A stretch of DNA of 64,000 nt from Methanoregulaceae archaeon. Lineage in GTDB: Bacteria > Armatimonadota > Fimbriimonadia > Fimbriimonadales > Fimbriimonadaceae. Of this stretch, positions 1 to 9,201 are shown piece after piece. The translations under genes were made by a program, and so were the position numbers. The stretch's first letter is position 1. Every line of letters starts with the position of its first letter. The stretch spans positions 62,001 to 126,000 of the forward strand of contig JADZEW010000022.1 in NCBI GenBank assembly GCA_020850325.1, read 5' to 3'. The notes under the pieces are model-generated. The model was not told where the DNA came from, did not search any database, and saw only the letters and a program-made list of their open reading frames with translations.

Positions 1-1
1 C

Positions 2-940
2 GAGCAGTCAGAGAGCGCTCGGCTTACTCAGATTGCGGAAGAGGCGCTCGAGGATGTCCGAAGCGGTCTCAGCGTGTCACAGGCGCTTTCGAAGCATCCC
101 AAGGTTTTCAACGAGGTGTACACGCAGACGCTGCGCGCTGGCGAAGCCAGCGGTCAGTTCCCCGAGGTTGCGACGCGCCTGGCCGAGTTCCAAGAAACGG
201 AAGTCGCGCGGCGCTCACAGATCGTGTCCGCGCTGATCTATCCGGGCGTGCTGACCTTCACCGCGGTCATGGTCGTGGTCTTCCTGCTCACGTTCGTCGT
301 GCCCCGCTTGTCCGGCGTGTTCGAGGACCTTGGCGATGACCTTCCGGCCTCCACCAAGATTCTGCTCGCCACGACCGGCTTCCTAACCGAGAACGCGTTG
401 TTGGTCTTGCTGGGTATGGCGGGCACGGTCGTCCTGTATCGGATTTGGTCGGCCACGGAGCCCGGCGCGATGGCCCGAGACCGGTTCATCATGAAGCTCC
501 CCGCTGCCGGTCCGGTGATTGCGAAGGCGATCGTCTCTCGCTTTGCCCGGGTGTTGGGCACCCTGGTCTACGGCGGCGTTCCGATCTTGGAAGCGCTCCA
601 AATTGCAGGCATGTCCGCGGGAAACCGTCTGTTCAAAGTCACGAGCGAGAAGGTCGCGCAGGATGTCCGCGAAGGACGTCCGATCGCCGAAGCGATGCGC
701 GATTCGGGGGGCTTTCCGCCCGTGCTGGTGCACATGGTGGCGATCGGCGAAGAGACGGGCGATCTCCCCAAAATGTTGGGGCGCGTCTCGGACAGTTTGG
801 ACTTCGAAGTCGATAACGGTATGCGGCGGCTGACCGCACTCGTCGAACCGACGATCCTGCTCACGATGGGCGTGTTCGTCGGATTCGTCGTGCTGTCGGT
901 TGTGCTGCCGATCTTCCAAGCACAGGACTTGGTGAAATAG
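2..940 (+). CDS. gspF: Type II secretion inner-membrane platform protein GspF (5' truncated by window)
   Basis: Frame 2 is open from the window edge, so the gene starts upstream and the ATG at 74 listed in the track is internal. The visible 312 residues carry the GspF/PilC-family pattern: a cytoplasmic helical domain, a membrane pair near residues 80-145, a repeated second helical domain (SRFARVLGTLVYGGVPILEAL, a family hallmark) and a C-terminal membrane segment (VEPTILLTMGVFVGFVVLSV). GspF is the polytopic platform that couples the GspE ATPase to pseudopilus assembly. It is the first visible gene of an operon that continues without a break through gspG-gspM. gspE would be expected just outside the window. 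Confidence 0.95.
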   Translation, partial: EQSESARLTQIAEEALEDVRSGLSVSQALSKHPKVFNEVYTQTLRAGEASGQFPEVATRLAEFQETEVARRSQIVSALIYPGVLTFTAVMVVVFLLTFVVPRLSGVFEDLGDDLPASTKILLATTGFLTENALLVLLGMAGTVVLYRIWSATEPGAMARDRFIMKLPAAGPVIAKAIVSRFARVLGTLVYGGVPILEALQIAGMSAGNRLFKVTSEKVAQDVREGRPIAEAMRDSGGFPPVLVHMVAIGEETGDLPKMLGRVSDSLDFEVDNGMRRLTALVEPTILLTMGVFVGFVVLSVVLPIFQAQDLVK

Positions 941-966
941 GTTTGGTCTTCATGAGGAGAACAGGG

Positions 967-1413
967 ATGAAACAAAGAACGGTGTTCATGCGGCGGCGAT
1001 CGGCGTTTACGCTGATTGAGTTGCTTGTCGTAATCTTGATCTTGGCGATCTTGGCGGCGCTGATCGTGCCGCGCGTCGTGGGTCGAACCAGTGACGCGAA
1101 GCGTGCGAAGGCAGCCTCCGATATCGCCGCGCTCACGAACGCGCTCAACAACTTCCGCCTCGATTGCGATCGCTTTCCAACTTCGGAAGAAGGTCTCGAT
1201 GCGCTGCGAACTCAGCCTGGCGATGTAACCGGCTGGCGCGGCCCATACATCGAAAAGGCGATTCCGCCGGACCCTTGGCAAAATCCTTACGTGTATGAGT
1301 ATCCGGGATCGACGGGAGATGACTCGTTCTTCCTCATCTCATACGGGTCGGACGGAGCTCCGGGTGGTGAGGGCGACGCCGCAGACGTTGGGAACGACGA
1401 GGAGTTGGGTTAA
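967..1413 (+). CDS. gspG: Major pseudopilin GspG
   Basis: 148-aa pseudopilin with a prepilin leader (RRRSAFTLIELLVV), the conserved Glu at +5 of the mature protein and a long hydrophobic helix. The C-terminal half holds the GspG Ca-binding/turn signature (PWQNPYVYEYPG, then YGSDGAPGGEGDAADVGN), which distinguishes it from minor pseudopilins. It is the main subunit of the periplasmic pseudopilus and needs cleavage by a GspO-type prepilin peptidase, which is not in the window. I chose ATG 967 over TTG 943 or ATG 952 because AGGAG sits 8 nt upstream. Confidence 0.93.
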   Translation: MKQRTVFMRRRSAFTLIELLVVILILAILAALIVPRVVGRTSDAKRAKAASDIAALTNALNNFRLDCDRFPTSEEGLDALRTQPGDVTGWRGPYIEKAIPPDPWQNPYVYEYPGSTGDDSFFLISYGSDGAPGGEGDAADVGNDEELG

Positions 1414-1422
1414 CCCGTTTTC

Positions 1423-1947
1423 GTGCGACGCCGCGGCTTCACCCTGATCGAGATTTCCACGATCGTCGTCATCTTGGCGATGATCGCGGCGATCACGTAT
1501 CCGAGCCTTGCCTCGGTGGTTAAGTCGCAGCGCATACGTTCTTATCTCCAAGATGTCGAGCGGTTGACGACGGACGCCCGGGGTATTGCGGTGCAGACCG
1601 GGCAGACCGTGAGTCTAGCGAGCGACGGGGAAGGCAGCTTCCAAATCCGGGCGAGTTCGGAAGATGATTCCGGCGAGGGCCAAGTGTTCGAGCAGATTGC
1701 TCCCGTCCAGGGGATCAGCGCTACCAGCTTTCGCTTAGGCGCGGACGATATCGGGGCCGACGAATGGGAGATACGCTTTTACGAGGACGGCACTGCAGAT
1801 CCAGGGGGCGTGTTGCTCACCGAGGCCTCGTCGACTTGGGCGCTTGTGATCGAGCCCAAGACCGGACGAGGGCGTGTTCAGCGCGGAGAACTTCCCGACA
1901 CCACGTTGACCGAATGGGAAGCAGGTGACTATGTCCGCCGGTCGTAA
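1423..1947 (+). CDS. gspH: Minor pseudopilin GspH
   Basis: GTG start directly after gspG. The prepilin cleavage motif RRRGFTLIEIST is followed by a hydrophobic segment ending in YPSLASVVKSQR. The remaining 140 residues are a soluble beta-rich domain, as expected for GspH/FimT-type minor pseudopilins of the tip complex. No calcium-binding GspG tail is present. The 3' end overlaps the next gene by 17 nt, which suggests translational coupling. Assignment as GspH rests on leader type, size and position between G and I, because minor pseudopilins diverge strongly in sequence. Confidence 0.82.
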   Translation: MRRRGFTLIEISTIVVILAMIAAITYPSLASVVKSQRIRSYLQDVERLTTDARGIAVQTGQTVSLASDGEGSFQIRASSEDDSGEGQVFEQIAPVQGISATSFRLGADDIGADEWEIRFYEDGTADPGGVLLTEASSTWALVIEPKTGRGRVQRGELPDTTLTEWEAGDYVRRS

Positions 1948-2332
1948 GCGTGGCTTCACGATCGTGGAAGCGCTGGTCGCGGTCGTCCTCACCGGCATCG
2001 GCGTGGCGGCGTCGGTCAACGGCTTGGCTTCGTTGACGAAGGCGCAAGCTCTGGCCATCGAGCGTGAACGGATGAGCCGTCTCGCGGTCATGAAGCTTGA
2101 TGACCTCATCGCCACCGGGCAGATCACGAACGTGGGTGGCACCTTCGAGGAGATGGGCGACCCTCGCTTCCTCTGGGAGGCGAGTGTATCCACAACCGGC
2201 GTCGAGAACTTGAGTCAGCTGACGGTGTCGGTGCGGCTGGCCGAGACTTCGGGGAGGAGTGCTGAAGTCAACGCAACCGCACTCGCGTACGAAGAGCCCC
2301 AGGCTACGGTGGTAGGGGGCGAGGCGCCTTGA
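1931..2332 (+). CDS. gspI: Minor pseudopilin GspI
   Basis: Prepilin leader KRGFTIVEALVAVVLTGIG with Glu+5, then a helix and the MKLDDLIATG region. In GspI proteins the corresponding helix carries the A(E/D)xxAxxxA pattern that leads to the tip-complex fold. About 133 aa, which fits the family. Start taken as ATG 1931; GTG 1925 would add two residues and cannot be excluded. The gene overlaps gspH and its stop overlaps the TTG of gspJ (TTGA), so the I-J-K tip complex is translationally coupled. Confidence 0.8.
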   Translation: MSAGRKRGFTIVEALVAVVLTGIGVAASVNGLASLTKAQALAIERERMSRLAVMKLDDLIATGQITNVGGTFEEMGDPRFLWEASVSTTGVENLSQLTVSVRLAETSGRSAEVNATALAYEEPQATVVGGEAP

Positions 2333-3066
2333 AACGCCGCGGCATAACGCTGATCGAGCTCATGACCGCGTTGGTCATCGGAGTCTTCGTCGTGATGGGG
2401 CTTACCATCGCGTTCTCATCGGCGGTGCGATATCAGACCGAGGTCGCTCCTCGTCGACAGGCCGTGCTGCAGGAGTTCGCAATCGAGAATCAGCTTCGAT
2501 CGCTGATCGAGAATGCGTACATCGATAGCAGCCTGGACAGCGCCCACACGTTCTTCATTGCTCGCAACGACCCGTCGGGTTCGTCCGCACTTGGCTCGGG
2601 TGAGGCAGCAACCGAACTGATGTTCACGGTTGCGGGAAGTCGGCTTTCCGGGGGGGCGATCGCCTCTGACGGCTCGACGTTCGAGGATCGCAATGAGCGG
2701 ATTGGGCCGGTAGGCGGCGTTACCGAGCGACGGATCGGACTGACGCCAATAGGCGATGCGGGCAATCTGACCGGCGCATTCTTGCGGCAGCAGACGCCCT
2801 CGGACGACGATCCCGAGCAAGGCGGCTTCGAGTCGCTCTTAGACGAGCGAATCTCGTCGATGTCCTTCGAGTTCTGGGATGGGCTCGATTGGCAGCCCGA
2901 CTGGGATACCGAGACTTTTGAACGTCGGCTACCCGCAGCAGTGCGTATTACTTATACGTTGACCGAAGACGAGGAGACCCCTCGATCGTTCGTCGTTCGC
3001 GTGCTAGGAAGCGACATAACGGCTTCGAATCCGCTCGGCACCACGGTGGAGGGCGGCACACCATGA
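2329..3066 (+). CDS. gspJ: Minor pseudopilin GspJ
   Basis: TTG start overlapping the gspI stop. Leader KRRGITLIELMTALVIGVFVVMG is the class III signal. The 245-aa length is typical for GspJ, which is longer than H and I. The soluble part ends in a strand-rich region (ISSMSFEFWDGLDWQPDWD) resembling the conserved 'F.YYDG..W...W' stretch of GspJ. It forms the pseudopilus tip with I and K. The stop overlaps the gspK ATG. Confidence 0.82.
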   Translation: MKRRGITLIELMTALVIGVFVVMGLTIAFSSAVRYQTEVAPRRQAVLQEFAIENQLRSLIENAYIDSSLDSAHTFFIARNDPSGSSALGSGEAATELMFTVAGSRLSGGAIASDGSTFEDRNERIGPVGGVTERRIGLTPIGDAGNLTGAFLRQQTPSDDDPEQGGFESLLDERISSMSFEFWDGLDWQPDWDTETFERRLPAAVRITYTLTEDEETPRSFVVRVLGSDITASNPLGTTVEGGTP

Positions 3067-4292
3067 ACCGATGTAGGAGGCGCGGAGCGGTCATGATCCT
3101 CGCCATGGTGGTGGTGTTTGCCGTGACGGCGATGCTGATCTCAGCGCTCGCCGTCGAAAGAAGCGAGTTCCGAGCTGCGGTGCAGCGCATTGACGCGCAG
3201 CGCGCTCGCCTAGCCGCGCAGTCGGGTCTTGCCCGCGCTCTGGCGACTTTGCAGTTTCAGGTCAACGCTCCAGTTACCCAACTCGATGAGTGGTTCACTC
3301 TGGGTAACCAGGCGAACGACTCCTTTACCGTTGGCCGAATCCGGTTCCGGATGCAGATCATCGACGCCGCGAGCCTTGTGAATCTGAACGTGGCGGACGA
3401 GACGCAGCTGCAGAATTTGGGTCTGACCTCGGAGCAGATCGACTCGCTGCTTGACTGGCGCGAGGAGGGATTCACGCCGCGACCGGAGGGCGCGAAAGAC
3501 GAGTTCTACAATACGCTCGAACGACCTTACAACGCCAAGCTGGGGCGGCTAGATCACATCGATGAACTGCTGTTGATCAAAGGTTTTGAACCGGGGAGCC
3601 TCTTTCAGACCCCGGAGACCCAGAACACCACGGGCGCTACGCCGCAGCCGATTTACTCGCTGGCAACCGTTGATTCGTTCTCCCCGAACCTCACGCCCGA
3701 CGGTCAGACCAAAGGCAATATCAATACGGTCACTCAAGGGGCGCTGACCCAGGCGGGGGTGCCGGCTCCGATTGCGGCAGCGATCATCTTGCGGCGGAAC
3801 ACGCAGGGCACCTTCACCCGTATGGGGGACGTGCTCACCGTTGCCGGAATGACCCCCGAGGCCGCGGGAGTGGTGATCGATCGATTTCAAGTGGGGGGGC
3901 AGCCCCGGAACGAGGGCCGCATCAACGTCAACACCGCGCGGGAAGACGTCCTGGTGACGATCCCCGAACTGACGACGGACATTGCGCAAGCGATTGTTTC
4001 GCGCCAGGGCGCGGGTATCAATGCGCTGAGCGAGATGTTCCAGGTTCCGGGAGTTACCGTGCAGACGATGGCGGCCATGGTCGATCTGTTGACGACCGAT
4101 TCGGAGGTCTTCATCGTCCGTATCGAAGGACAGGCGGGGACGTCTCGGTACACGCTCGAGGCAATGGTGCGAGTGGCGGACAGCCGAGCGCAAGTTTTGA
4201 AAGTCAGTGAACCGGTTTATCGCAATATGAATGCACTATGGGGTTGGGCGGAAGAGACGACAAACGAGATTGTGCTTGGGGAGGATGAATGA
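3063..4292 (+). CDS. gspK: Minor pseudopilin GspK (pseudopilus tip cap)
   Basis: 409 aa. The leader is RRRGAVMILAMVVVFAVTAML, lacking Glu+5 as is normal for GspK. It is followed by the characteristic large insertion: two helix-hairpin-helix-like units around residues 105-140 (LVNLNVADETQLQNLGL...LLDWR) and 285-330 (GRINVNTAREDVLVTIPEL). GspK caps the pseudopilus and is the largest pseudopilin. The ATGA overlap with gspJ and the 4-nt overlap with the next gene keep it in the same operon. Confidence 0.88.
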   Translation: MNRCRRRGAVMILAMVVVFAVTAMLISALAVERSEFRAAVQRIDAQRARLAAQSGLARALATLQFQVNAPVTQLDEWFTLGNQANDSFTVGRIRFRMQIIDAASLVNLNVADETQLQNLGLTSEQIDSLLDWREEGFTPRPEGAKDEFYNTLERPYNAKLGRLDHIDELLLIKGFEPGSLFQTPETQNTTGATPQPIYSLATVDSFSPNLTPDGQTKGNINTVTQGALTQAGVPAPIAAAIILRRNTQGTFTRMGDVLTVAGMTPEAAGVVIDRFQVGGQPRNEGRINVNTAREDVLVTIPELTTDIAQAIVSRQGAGINALSEMFQVPGVTVQTMAAMVDLLTTDSEVFIVRIEGQAGTSRYTLEAMVRVADSRAQVLKVSEPVYRNMNALWGWAEETTNEIVLGEDE

Positions 4293-5554
4293 GTCGTAAC
4301 GACCACCCTCCGATCCCGGTTGTCGAATGGTCTCCGACGGGCGTTGTCTTGTTCGATCCGGCGAGTCAGAAGCTGATTCAAGCCGATTCGCTGGCGGGTC
4401 TGCGCTCGAAGATCGAAGGCGATGAAATCGTCGTGGCCCTCTCGCGAAGGAGTTCGTTTGTGCGGACGACGCGATTGCCCGACGCGAGCAAGTCGGAAGT
4501 CCAGAAGATCCTCAACTTGCAGGTGGGAACGCTGTTCCCAGTCAATCCCGCCGAAACCGCGGTCGACTTCTTTCTGACGGACAATCGTAACGGGGAAGGC
4601 AGGCTTGCCGTCGTTGCCGCGGTCAAAAGCGACACGCTGAAGACGGTCCTTGCCGAGCTGCAAGCGAGCGGACTCAAGTCGCGAGCAATCGTCCCCGCGG
4701 CGCTGGGGTCGGCGTTGTTGGCAGGCTCTCTGGGATTCAGGGACGCGGCCGTACTCCACGAAACGCCCGAGGGCCTGGCCATCGACCTTGTCGAGGAAGG
4801 TGAACTCAAAGCGGCGCGAGTGGTGCCGATGCCCGGAGGTTCGCAGATGCCGGCCGAAGTTGCCCGGAGCTTCGCTTCAGCCAAAATGAACCCCGCCCCG
4901 GTGATCGGCGCTGGAGGATTTGTCGCAGCCAAGGCGGATGCCGACGATCCACGATCGCCTTTGGCTGCTTTGTCAGGTGCGTCGCTCGCCATCAATCTCG
5001 AACCGCCTGACGTCGTTGCCCGGCGCGCGTACTCAAAGTCGAAGCGGTTCCAGCGTGTCGCGATCTGGCTGTGGGTGGCGACCATCATGCTCGCCGCGGT
5101 GATCTTCGACGAGCGCCTTACCAAACAGGCGGATGTCAAGAGCGGCGAGGCTAAGTGGACGAAGATTCTCACGGCGAAACGCCAAACGCAGTCGCAGGCC
5201 CAGTCGCGGCTCACCGACATTCAGAAGGTTGCGACCGTACTGGATCTTGGATTTGAGCCCCGCCAGCGTCTTGTCGATGTTGCGGCGATTGTGACGAAGT
5301 TGACGCCCGAGGGGCTGTGGGTTACCGGCATGACCCTGGAGCGCGGGAAGCCGGCTACGATCCGCGGCACCTCGCTGACCGGTGAGTCGGTCACGAACTA
5401 TCTTGAGCAGCTCTCGGCGAATCCGAGGTTCCGAGATGTGAAACTGATCTTCGCCAACAACGGACAAATCGAGAAGACGAGCGTGGTTCAGTTCTCGATG
5501 ACGCTCCACATCGTTGGCAACTTCAGCCTTGACTCGGAGGACTTCAAACCATGA
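4289..5554 (+). CDS. gspL: GspL-like assembly protein (PilM/PilN-like fusion layout)
   Basis: 421 aa. Residues 1-250 form a cytoplasmic actin-like (PilM/GspL) domain, with a short-range pattern such as VALSRRSSFVRTTRLPDAS and a late GGFVA turn. One membrane helix follows near residues 255-275 (VAIWLWVATIMLAAVIF), then a coiled-coil and a PilN/GspL periplasmic ferredoxin-like domain (LTPEGLWVTGMTLERGK). GspL docks the GspE ATPase to the inner-membrane platform. The order K-L-M in the operon supports the call. It shares a 4-nt overlap with the following gspM-like gene. Confidence 0.78.
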   Translation: MSRNDHPPIPVVEWSPTGVVLFDPASQKLIQADSLAGLRSKIEGDEIVVALSRRSSFVRTTRLPDASKSEVQKILNLQVGTLFPVNPAETAVDFFLTDNRNGEGRLAVVAAVKSDTLKTVLAELQASGLKSRAIVPAALGSALLAGSLGFRDAAVLHETPEGLAIDLVEEGELKAARVVPMPGGSQMPAEVARSFASAKMNPAPVIGAGGFVAAKADADDPRSPLAALSGASLAINLEPPDVVARRAYSKSKRFQRVAIWLWVATIMLAAVIFDERLTKQADVKSGEAKWTKILTAKRQTQSQAQSRLTDIQKVATVLDLGFEPRQRLVDVAAIVTKLTPEGLWVTGMTLERGKPATIRGTSLTGESVTNYLEQLSANPRFRDVKLIFANNGQIEKTSVVQFSMTLHIVGNFSLDSEDFKP

Positions 5555-6072
5555 GCGAGAAGAACTGGATTGCCCTCGGATACCTTGCCGTTGTCGTTGC
5601 CGCTTGTATGCTGGCGGCCAGTTTTGCGTTCCCGATCAAGTCGGCGGGTGCCGTCGTGGCAACTCGTGCCCAAGAGGATCGCAACCTCGATGCCTCGATC
5701 GAGACCCTCCGCACCGAAGTTTCCACGCTCCGGGCAAAGAACCTGATGCGGCTTTGGACTCAGCCTGCGGATGAGGTTGCCGCAGCGACCATGGCGAAGG
5801 TCACTTCGCTTGCTCAGGGGCGTAATCTGAAAGTCATCGCCTTCCGCCCGCAACGCACCGTAGACGACGCTGGGGTGGTTCGATTGCCTTATCAAGTCAC
5901 CCTCGAAGGTCCTTTTCCCCAGGTCATCGGCTTTCTCCAGGGTTTGGAAACTTCGAAGTTCCGTGCCATCGTATCTACAGTTCAGATAGCGTCCTCGGAT
6001 GGTGCGACCGACAAGGTCACTGCGACGATTGGAGTCGTGGCGTACCGTGAAGCTGACGCGGAGAAGAAATGA
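5551..6072 (+). CDS. gspM: GspM/PilO-like inner-membrane protein
   Basis: 173 aa with an N-terminal membrane helix (ALGYLAVVVAACMLAASFAF), a coiled-coil (residues 45-70) and a small periplasmic domain (LKVIAFRPQRTV..YQVTLEGPFPQVIGFLQGLE). The last stretch is the PilO/GspM 'hxGxhxxhhxFhxxLE' pattern. It stabilises GspL. Overlaps with both neighbours are 4 nt. Confidence 0.75.
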   Translation: MSEKNWIALGYLAVVVAACMLAASFAFPIKSAGAVVATRAQEDRNLDASIETLRTEVSTLRAKNLMRLWTQPADEVAAATMAKVTSLAQGRNLKVIAFRPQRTVDDAGVVRLPYQVTLEGPFPQVIGFLQGLETSKFRAIVSTVQIASSDGATDKVTATIGVVAYREADAEKK

Positions 6073-6770
6073 GTCTTATTAAGAAACCGATGTTTTGGAT
6101 TGGGGTTGGTACCGTAGCGGTTGTTGGCTGGATGGCGACCGCTCCGGAGGAGACGGCTTCCTCTCTTGCCACGACTCGCGTGACGAAGAAGAAGGCACCC
6201 GCAAAGAAGGGCACTGTCGCCTATGTCGAGGAAGATTACAACGCGACCTTCGAGCCCGTGAACATCGAACTCAAGAACTCGTTCCAGCCCGTCATCGCCC
6301 GTAAGGGCACGGGGCTGGGCGCTGGCGAGGGCATGGCCAACTCAATTCCGCCCGAGTTTGCGGGTGGTGATTCGGGGTGGTTCTTCACCGGAAACGCCGA
6401 AATCGACGGCGTTCCGACCGCCCTTTTGGAGAATCGCTCCACCGGCGAAGGGGTGTTTTTGAAGGCGGGCGAGCGGTGGAAGAGCGCGATGGTGTCGCAA
6501 ATCATGCCGGACAGCGTCGTGATGAAGGGACCGTCCGGAACCAAGACATTCTCCTTGGTGAACGAAGAGCGGCCGAAGATGACCGGCGGATTCGCTCCGT
6601 TGCCCGTGGCGGTCTCCCCCGAGATTCGCAACCAGGGTCGTCAGAACCAGAATCGGAACGCGGAATCAGGGAATCAGCGGTTTGGCGTCATGCCGGGAGC
6701 TGGGGCTGGCGTCGTGACCATCCCGTCTGAGAATGACAATAGTGAGTTCTTCTTCGCCCCGGGCGAGTGA
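6069..6770 (+). CDS. Probable GspC/PilP-like clamp protein linking platform and secretin
   Basis: 233 aa, one N-terminal membrane helix (residues 8-22), a Lys/Ala-rich linker, then a compact beta domain at 95-175 (GWFFTGNAEIDGVPTALLEN...GVFLKAGERW...VVMKGPSGTKTFSL). This repeats the strand pattern of the GspC/PilP homology region, which contacts secretin N-domains. The C-terminal 45 residues are Asn/Gln/Gly-rich. No PDZ domain is present. Its place between gspM and gspD fits, since no other gspC candidate is visible. The function is inferred from fold pattern and context, not from clear family identity. Confidence 0.6.
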   Translation: MSLIKKPMFWIGVGTVAVVGWMATAPEETASSLATTRVTKKKAPAKKGTVAYVEEDYNATFEPVNIELKNSFQPVIARKGTGLGAGEGMANSIPPEFAGGDSGWFFTGNAEIDGVPTALLENRSTGEGVFLKAGERWKSAMVSQIMPDSVVMKGPSGTKTFSLVNEERPKMTGGFAPLPVAVSPEIRNQGRQNQNRNAESGNQRFGVMPGAGAGVVTIPSENDNSEFFFAPGE

Positions 6771-6797
6771 TCGGCGTAGAATAAGTAGAGCAAGACC

Positions 6798-9197
6798 ATG
6801 AAAACAAGACTAGCATTGCTGGCATTTGCCGCTATCGTGCCTTTTAGCGCGATGGCGCAGTTTGACTTTGGCGGTGCAGCGGCGCAGAAGCCGGCATGGG
6901 AGAGTTTTACGTTGCCCAGCAAGAAGATGAAGCTGGACTTTCGAAACGCCAACGTCGATATGGTGCTGTCGTTGTTCACGCGAACTTCGGGCATTACGAT
7001 CGTCAAGGATCCGGGCCTGACCGCTCCTTTGACGCTGACGACGGCGAAGGAAGTGCCCCTCAAGGAAGCGTTCGAGATTCTCAACGCGGCCCTGTCCGTG
7101 CGCAACTTCGAGTTGAAGAAGGAAGGCAACCTGCTCGTCGTCCGACCTCGCCAGCAGCAGCGCGGTGGAGATCGCGGCGGATTTGGCGGCATGTCTCAGG
7201 ACCAGATCGGTGAGATGATGCGCAACATGGGCAACAGCAGCACCGAACTGAAGGTTTATCAGATTCAGTTTGCCAACGCTAGCCAGGTCGCCCGAGTCGT
7301 GAACGAAGTGTTTGCGCAGAGTGGCCAGAACCCGCTGCAGGGTCTCATGGGCATGTTTGCTGGGATGCAGCAGGGCGGTCGGGGTGGTCGTGGCGGCTTT
7401 AACCCGGGCGCGATGGGCGGCAACCAAACCGTGGTCCGCGCGTCTTCGGACGACTTCAGCAACACGGTGATCGTGAACGCCCCCCGCACCACGCACTCGC
7501 AGGTTGAGAACCTGATCAAACAGATCGACAAGCAGACTGACGATCCCACCAAGGCGAAGGTCTACAAGCTGAACTATGCGACGGCCCAGGAGATGCAGCC
7601 GATCATCCAAAACCTGTTGGTCGCTAATCAGCCGCTGGGGCGAGGCGGCCAGAGCGCCAGCCAGCAGCCGGTCGATCGCCGATTCAGCTTCATGGGGTTT
7701 GGCGGTAACAACCGAAACCAGACGCAGGGCTCGGCTATCGCCGAAGCGCGAACGAACTCGATCATCGTGACGACGACCGACGAGAACCAACTGCTCGTCG
7801 AACAGGTGATCAAGGAACTCGACACCGAGGTTAAGCTCGAATCGAACACCTTCGTCTTCCCGCTGGAGAATGCGCGCGCCGATCAGGTGGCGAACCTTCT
7901 GCGGCAGGCGTTCGGCAATCGCTCCGGCGCGGGAAATGCGGGTAACAACCAGAATCGCAACACCGGCACGACGAATCAGAATCGCAACAACCAGAACCGC
8001 AACAACCAGAACCGACAGGGCGGCGGTGGTGGCTTCGGAGCCAACAACATCGATCCGAACGCAACGGAACTCGAGTTGCTGCTCGAAGATGAGAACTTGA
8101 CCGCGGGTGAACTGATGACCAACGTCGCAGTCCAGGGTGGCATTTTCGGCCAGTTCTTTGGTGGTGGCGGTGGTCAGCAGAACCAGCAAAATCGCCAGAA
8201 CGTTCCGCTAGGGCGAGACGCGCAGGGCCGATTGGTGCCGGTCCAAGACCTCACCAACCAGGTGACGGTTATTCCGGACCAGAACACGAACAGTCTGATC
8301 GTGGTCACGACGCCGGAGAACGCCGAACTGATTCGCTCGCTTCTCGGACAGCTTGACCGCATCCCTGAGCAGGTGATGATCGAGACGATCATCGTCGAGG
8401 CTTCGCTGGATTCATCCAGCCGACTCGGAATCGAGTGGCAGGATGCGCACGGAAAGGTCTTCGGGTCAACCGGGACAAGTGGTACCGCGAACCAGGACTT
8501 CGGCCTCCGGCCGAACAACACCCTGCCGCAGGGCTTCCGCTATACGCTTACGGGTGGTGCACTGAGCGCGTTCATGAACGCGCTGAAGACCGACACCAAG
8601 TTCAACGTTCTCTCCACGCCGCGCATCTTCACGAGCAACAACGTCGAGGCGCAGATCAACATTAGCCAGCGTGTTCCGTTCGTGGTTAGCCAGCGGGCTG
8701 ATGCTAACGGCAACATCACGTTCAACTACGATTTCGAGGACGTCGGCATCGTTCTTACGGTGACGCCGCGGATTACCGCTGGTGGCTACGTGACGATGGA
8801 TGTCAACCAGACCGCGAACGACCTGCAAGGATTCACGAGCTTCAACGCTCCCATCGTCAACCAGCGCCAGGCGCAAACCACGGTTGCGGTGCGGGACGGC
8901 GAGACGATCATCCTTGGCGGAATCATTCGCAGCACGGTCTCGACGACTACGAAGAAGATTCCTCTGCTTGGTGACATTCCGATCCTCGGCAACCTGTTCC
9001 GTTCGACGGACAAGTCCGACCAGAAGACGGAACTGTTGGTGTTCCTCACGCCGCGAGTCGTACGCGATCCGGCCGAGGCCGCCAAACTCACCGACGAGCA
9101 AAGGAAAAAGTTGAGCTTGCCGACGCAAGATCAACTGAACAAGTCGGGGGTATTCGGCGACAAAACCAACAAGTCCCAAACTGGAGGGGGCAATTAA
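6798..9197 (+). CDS. gspD: Type II secretion outer-membrane secretin GspD
   Basis: 799 aa with signal peptide MKTRLALLAFAAIVPFSAMAQ. The N0 domain (LDFRNANVDMVLSLFTRTSG) is followed by at least three N1/N2/N3 KH-like repeats, each containing the TNSLIV-type strand (ARTNSIIVTTTDENQLLVEQVI, TNSLIVVTTPENAELIRSLL). The C-terminal secretin barrel ends in the signature PLLGDIPILGNLFRS and LLVFLTPRVV. Asn/Gln/Gly-rich low-complexity insertions lie between N-domains (residues about 130-215 and 380-420). The protein forms the gated outer-membrane channel. A possible -10 box TAGAAT lies about 16 nt before the ATG, so an internal promoter may boost secretin expression. Confidence 0.95.
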   Translation: MKTRLALLAFAAIVPFSAMAQFDFGGAAAQKPAWESFTLPSKKMKLDFRNANVDMVLSLFTRTSGITIVKDPGLTAPLTLTTAKEVPLKEAFEILNAALSVRNFELKKEGNLLVVRPRQQQRGGDRGGFGGMSQDQIGEMMRNMGNSSTELKVYQIQFANASQVARVVNEVFAQSGQNPLQGLMGMFAGMQQGGRGGRGGFNPGAMGGNQTVVRASSDDFSNTVIVNAPRTTHSQVENLIKQIDKQTDDPTKAKVYKLNYATAQEMQPIIQNLLVANQPLGRGGQSASQQPVDRRFSFMGFGGNNRNQTQGSAIAEARTNSIIVTTTDENQLLVEQVIKELDTEVKLESNTFVFPLENARADQVANLLRQAFGNRSGAGNAGNNQNRNTGTTNQNRNNQNRNNQNRQGGGGGFGANNIDPNATELELLLEDENLTAGELMTNVAVQGGIFGQFFGGGGGQQNQQNRQNVPLGRDAQGRLVPVQDLTNQVTVIPDQNTNSLIVVTTPENAELIRSLLGQLDRIPEQVMIETIIVEASLDSSSRLGIEWQDAHGKVFGSTGTSGTANQDFGLRPNNTLPQGFRYTLTGGALSAFMNALKTDTKFNVLSTPRIFTSNNVEAQINISQRVPFVVSQRADANGNITFNYDFEDVGIVLTVTPRITAGGYVTMDVNQTANDLQGFTSFNAPIVNQRQAQTTVAVRDGETIILGGIIRSTVSTTTKKIPLLGDIPILGNLFRSTDKSDQKTELLVFLTPRVVRDPAEAAKLTDEQRKKLSLPTQDQLNKSGVFGDKTNKSQTGGGN
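7944..8015 (+). repeat. Tandem AACAACCAGAAYCGC units coding Asn/Gln/Arg repeats in gspD
   Basis: Four copies or part-copies of a 15-nt unit (AACAACCAGAAYCGC) encode the NNQNR tract of the secretin linker. The perfect 15-nt period suggests slippage-driven length variation of a flexible periplasmic linker. Confidence 0.7.
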
Positions 9198-9201
9198 TCA
9201 C

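Noticed and set aside
6810-8189. 459-aa minus-strand ORF opposite gspD
   Set aside because: Shadow of the secretin gene, rich in Arg/Leu/His with no family features.
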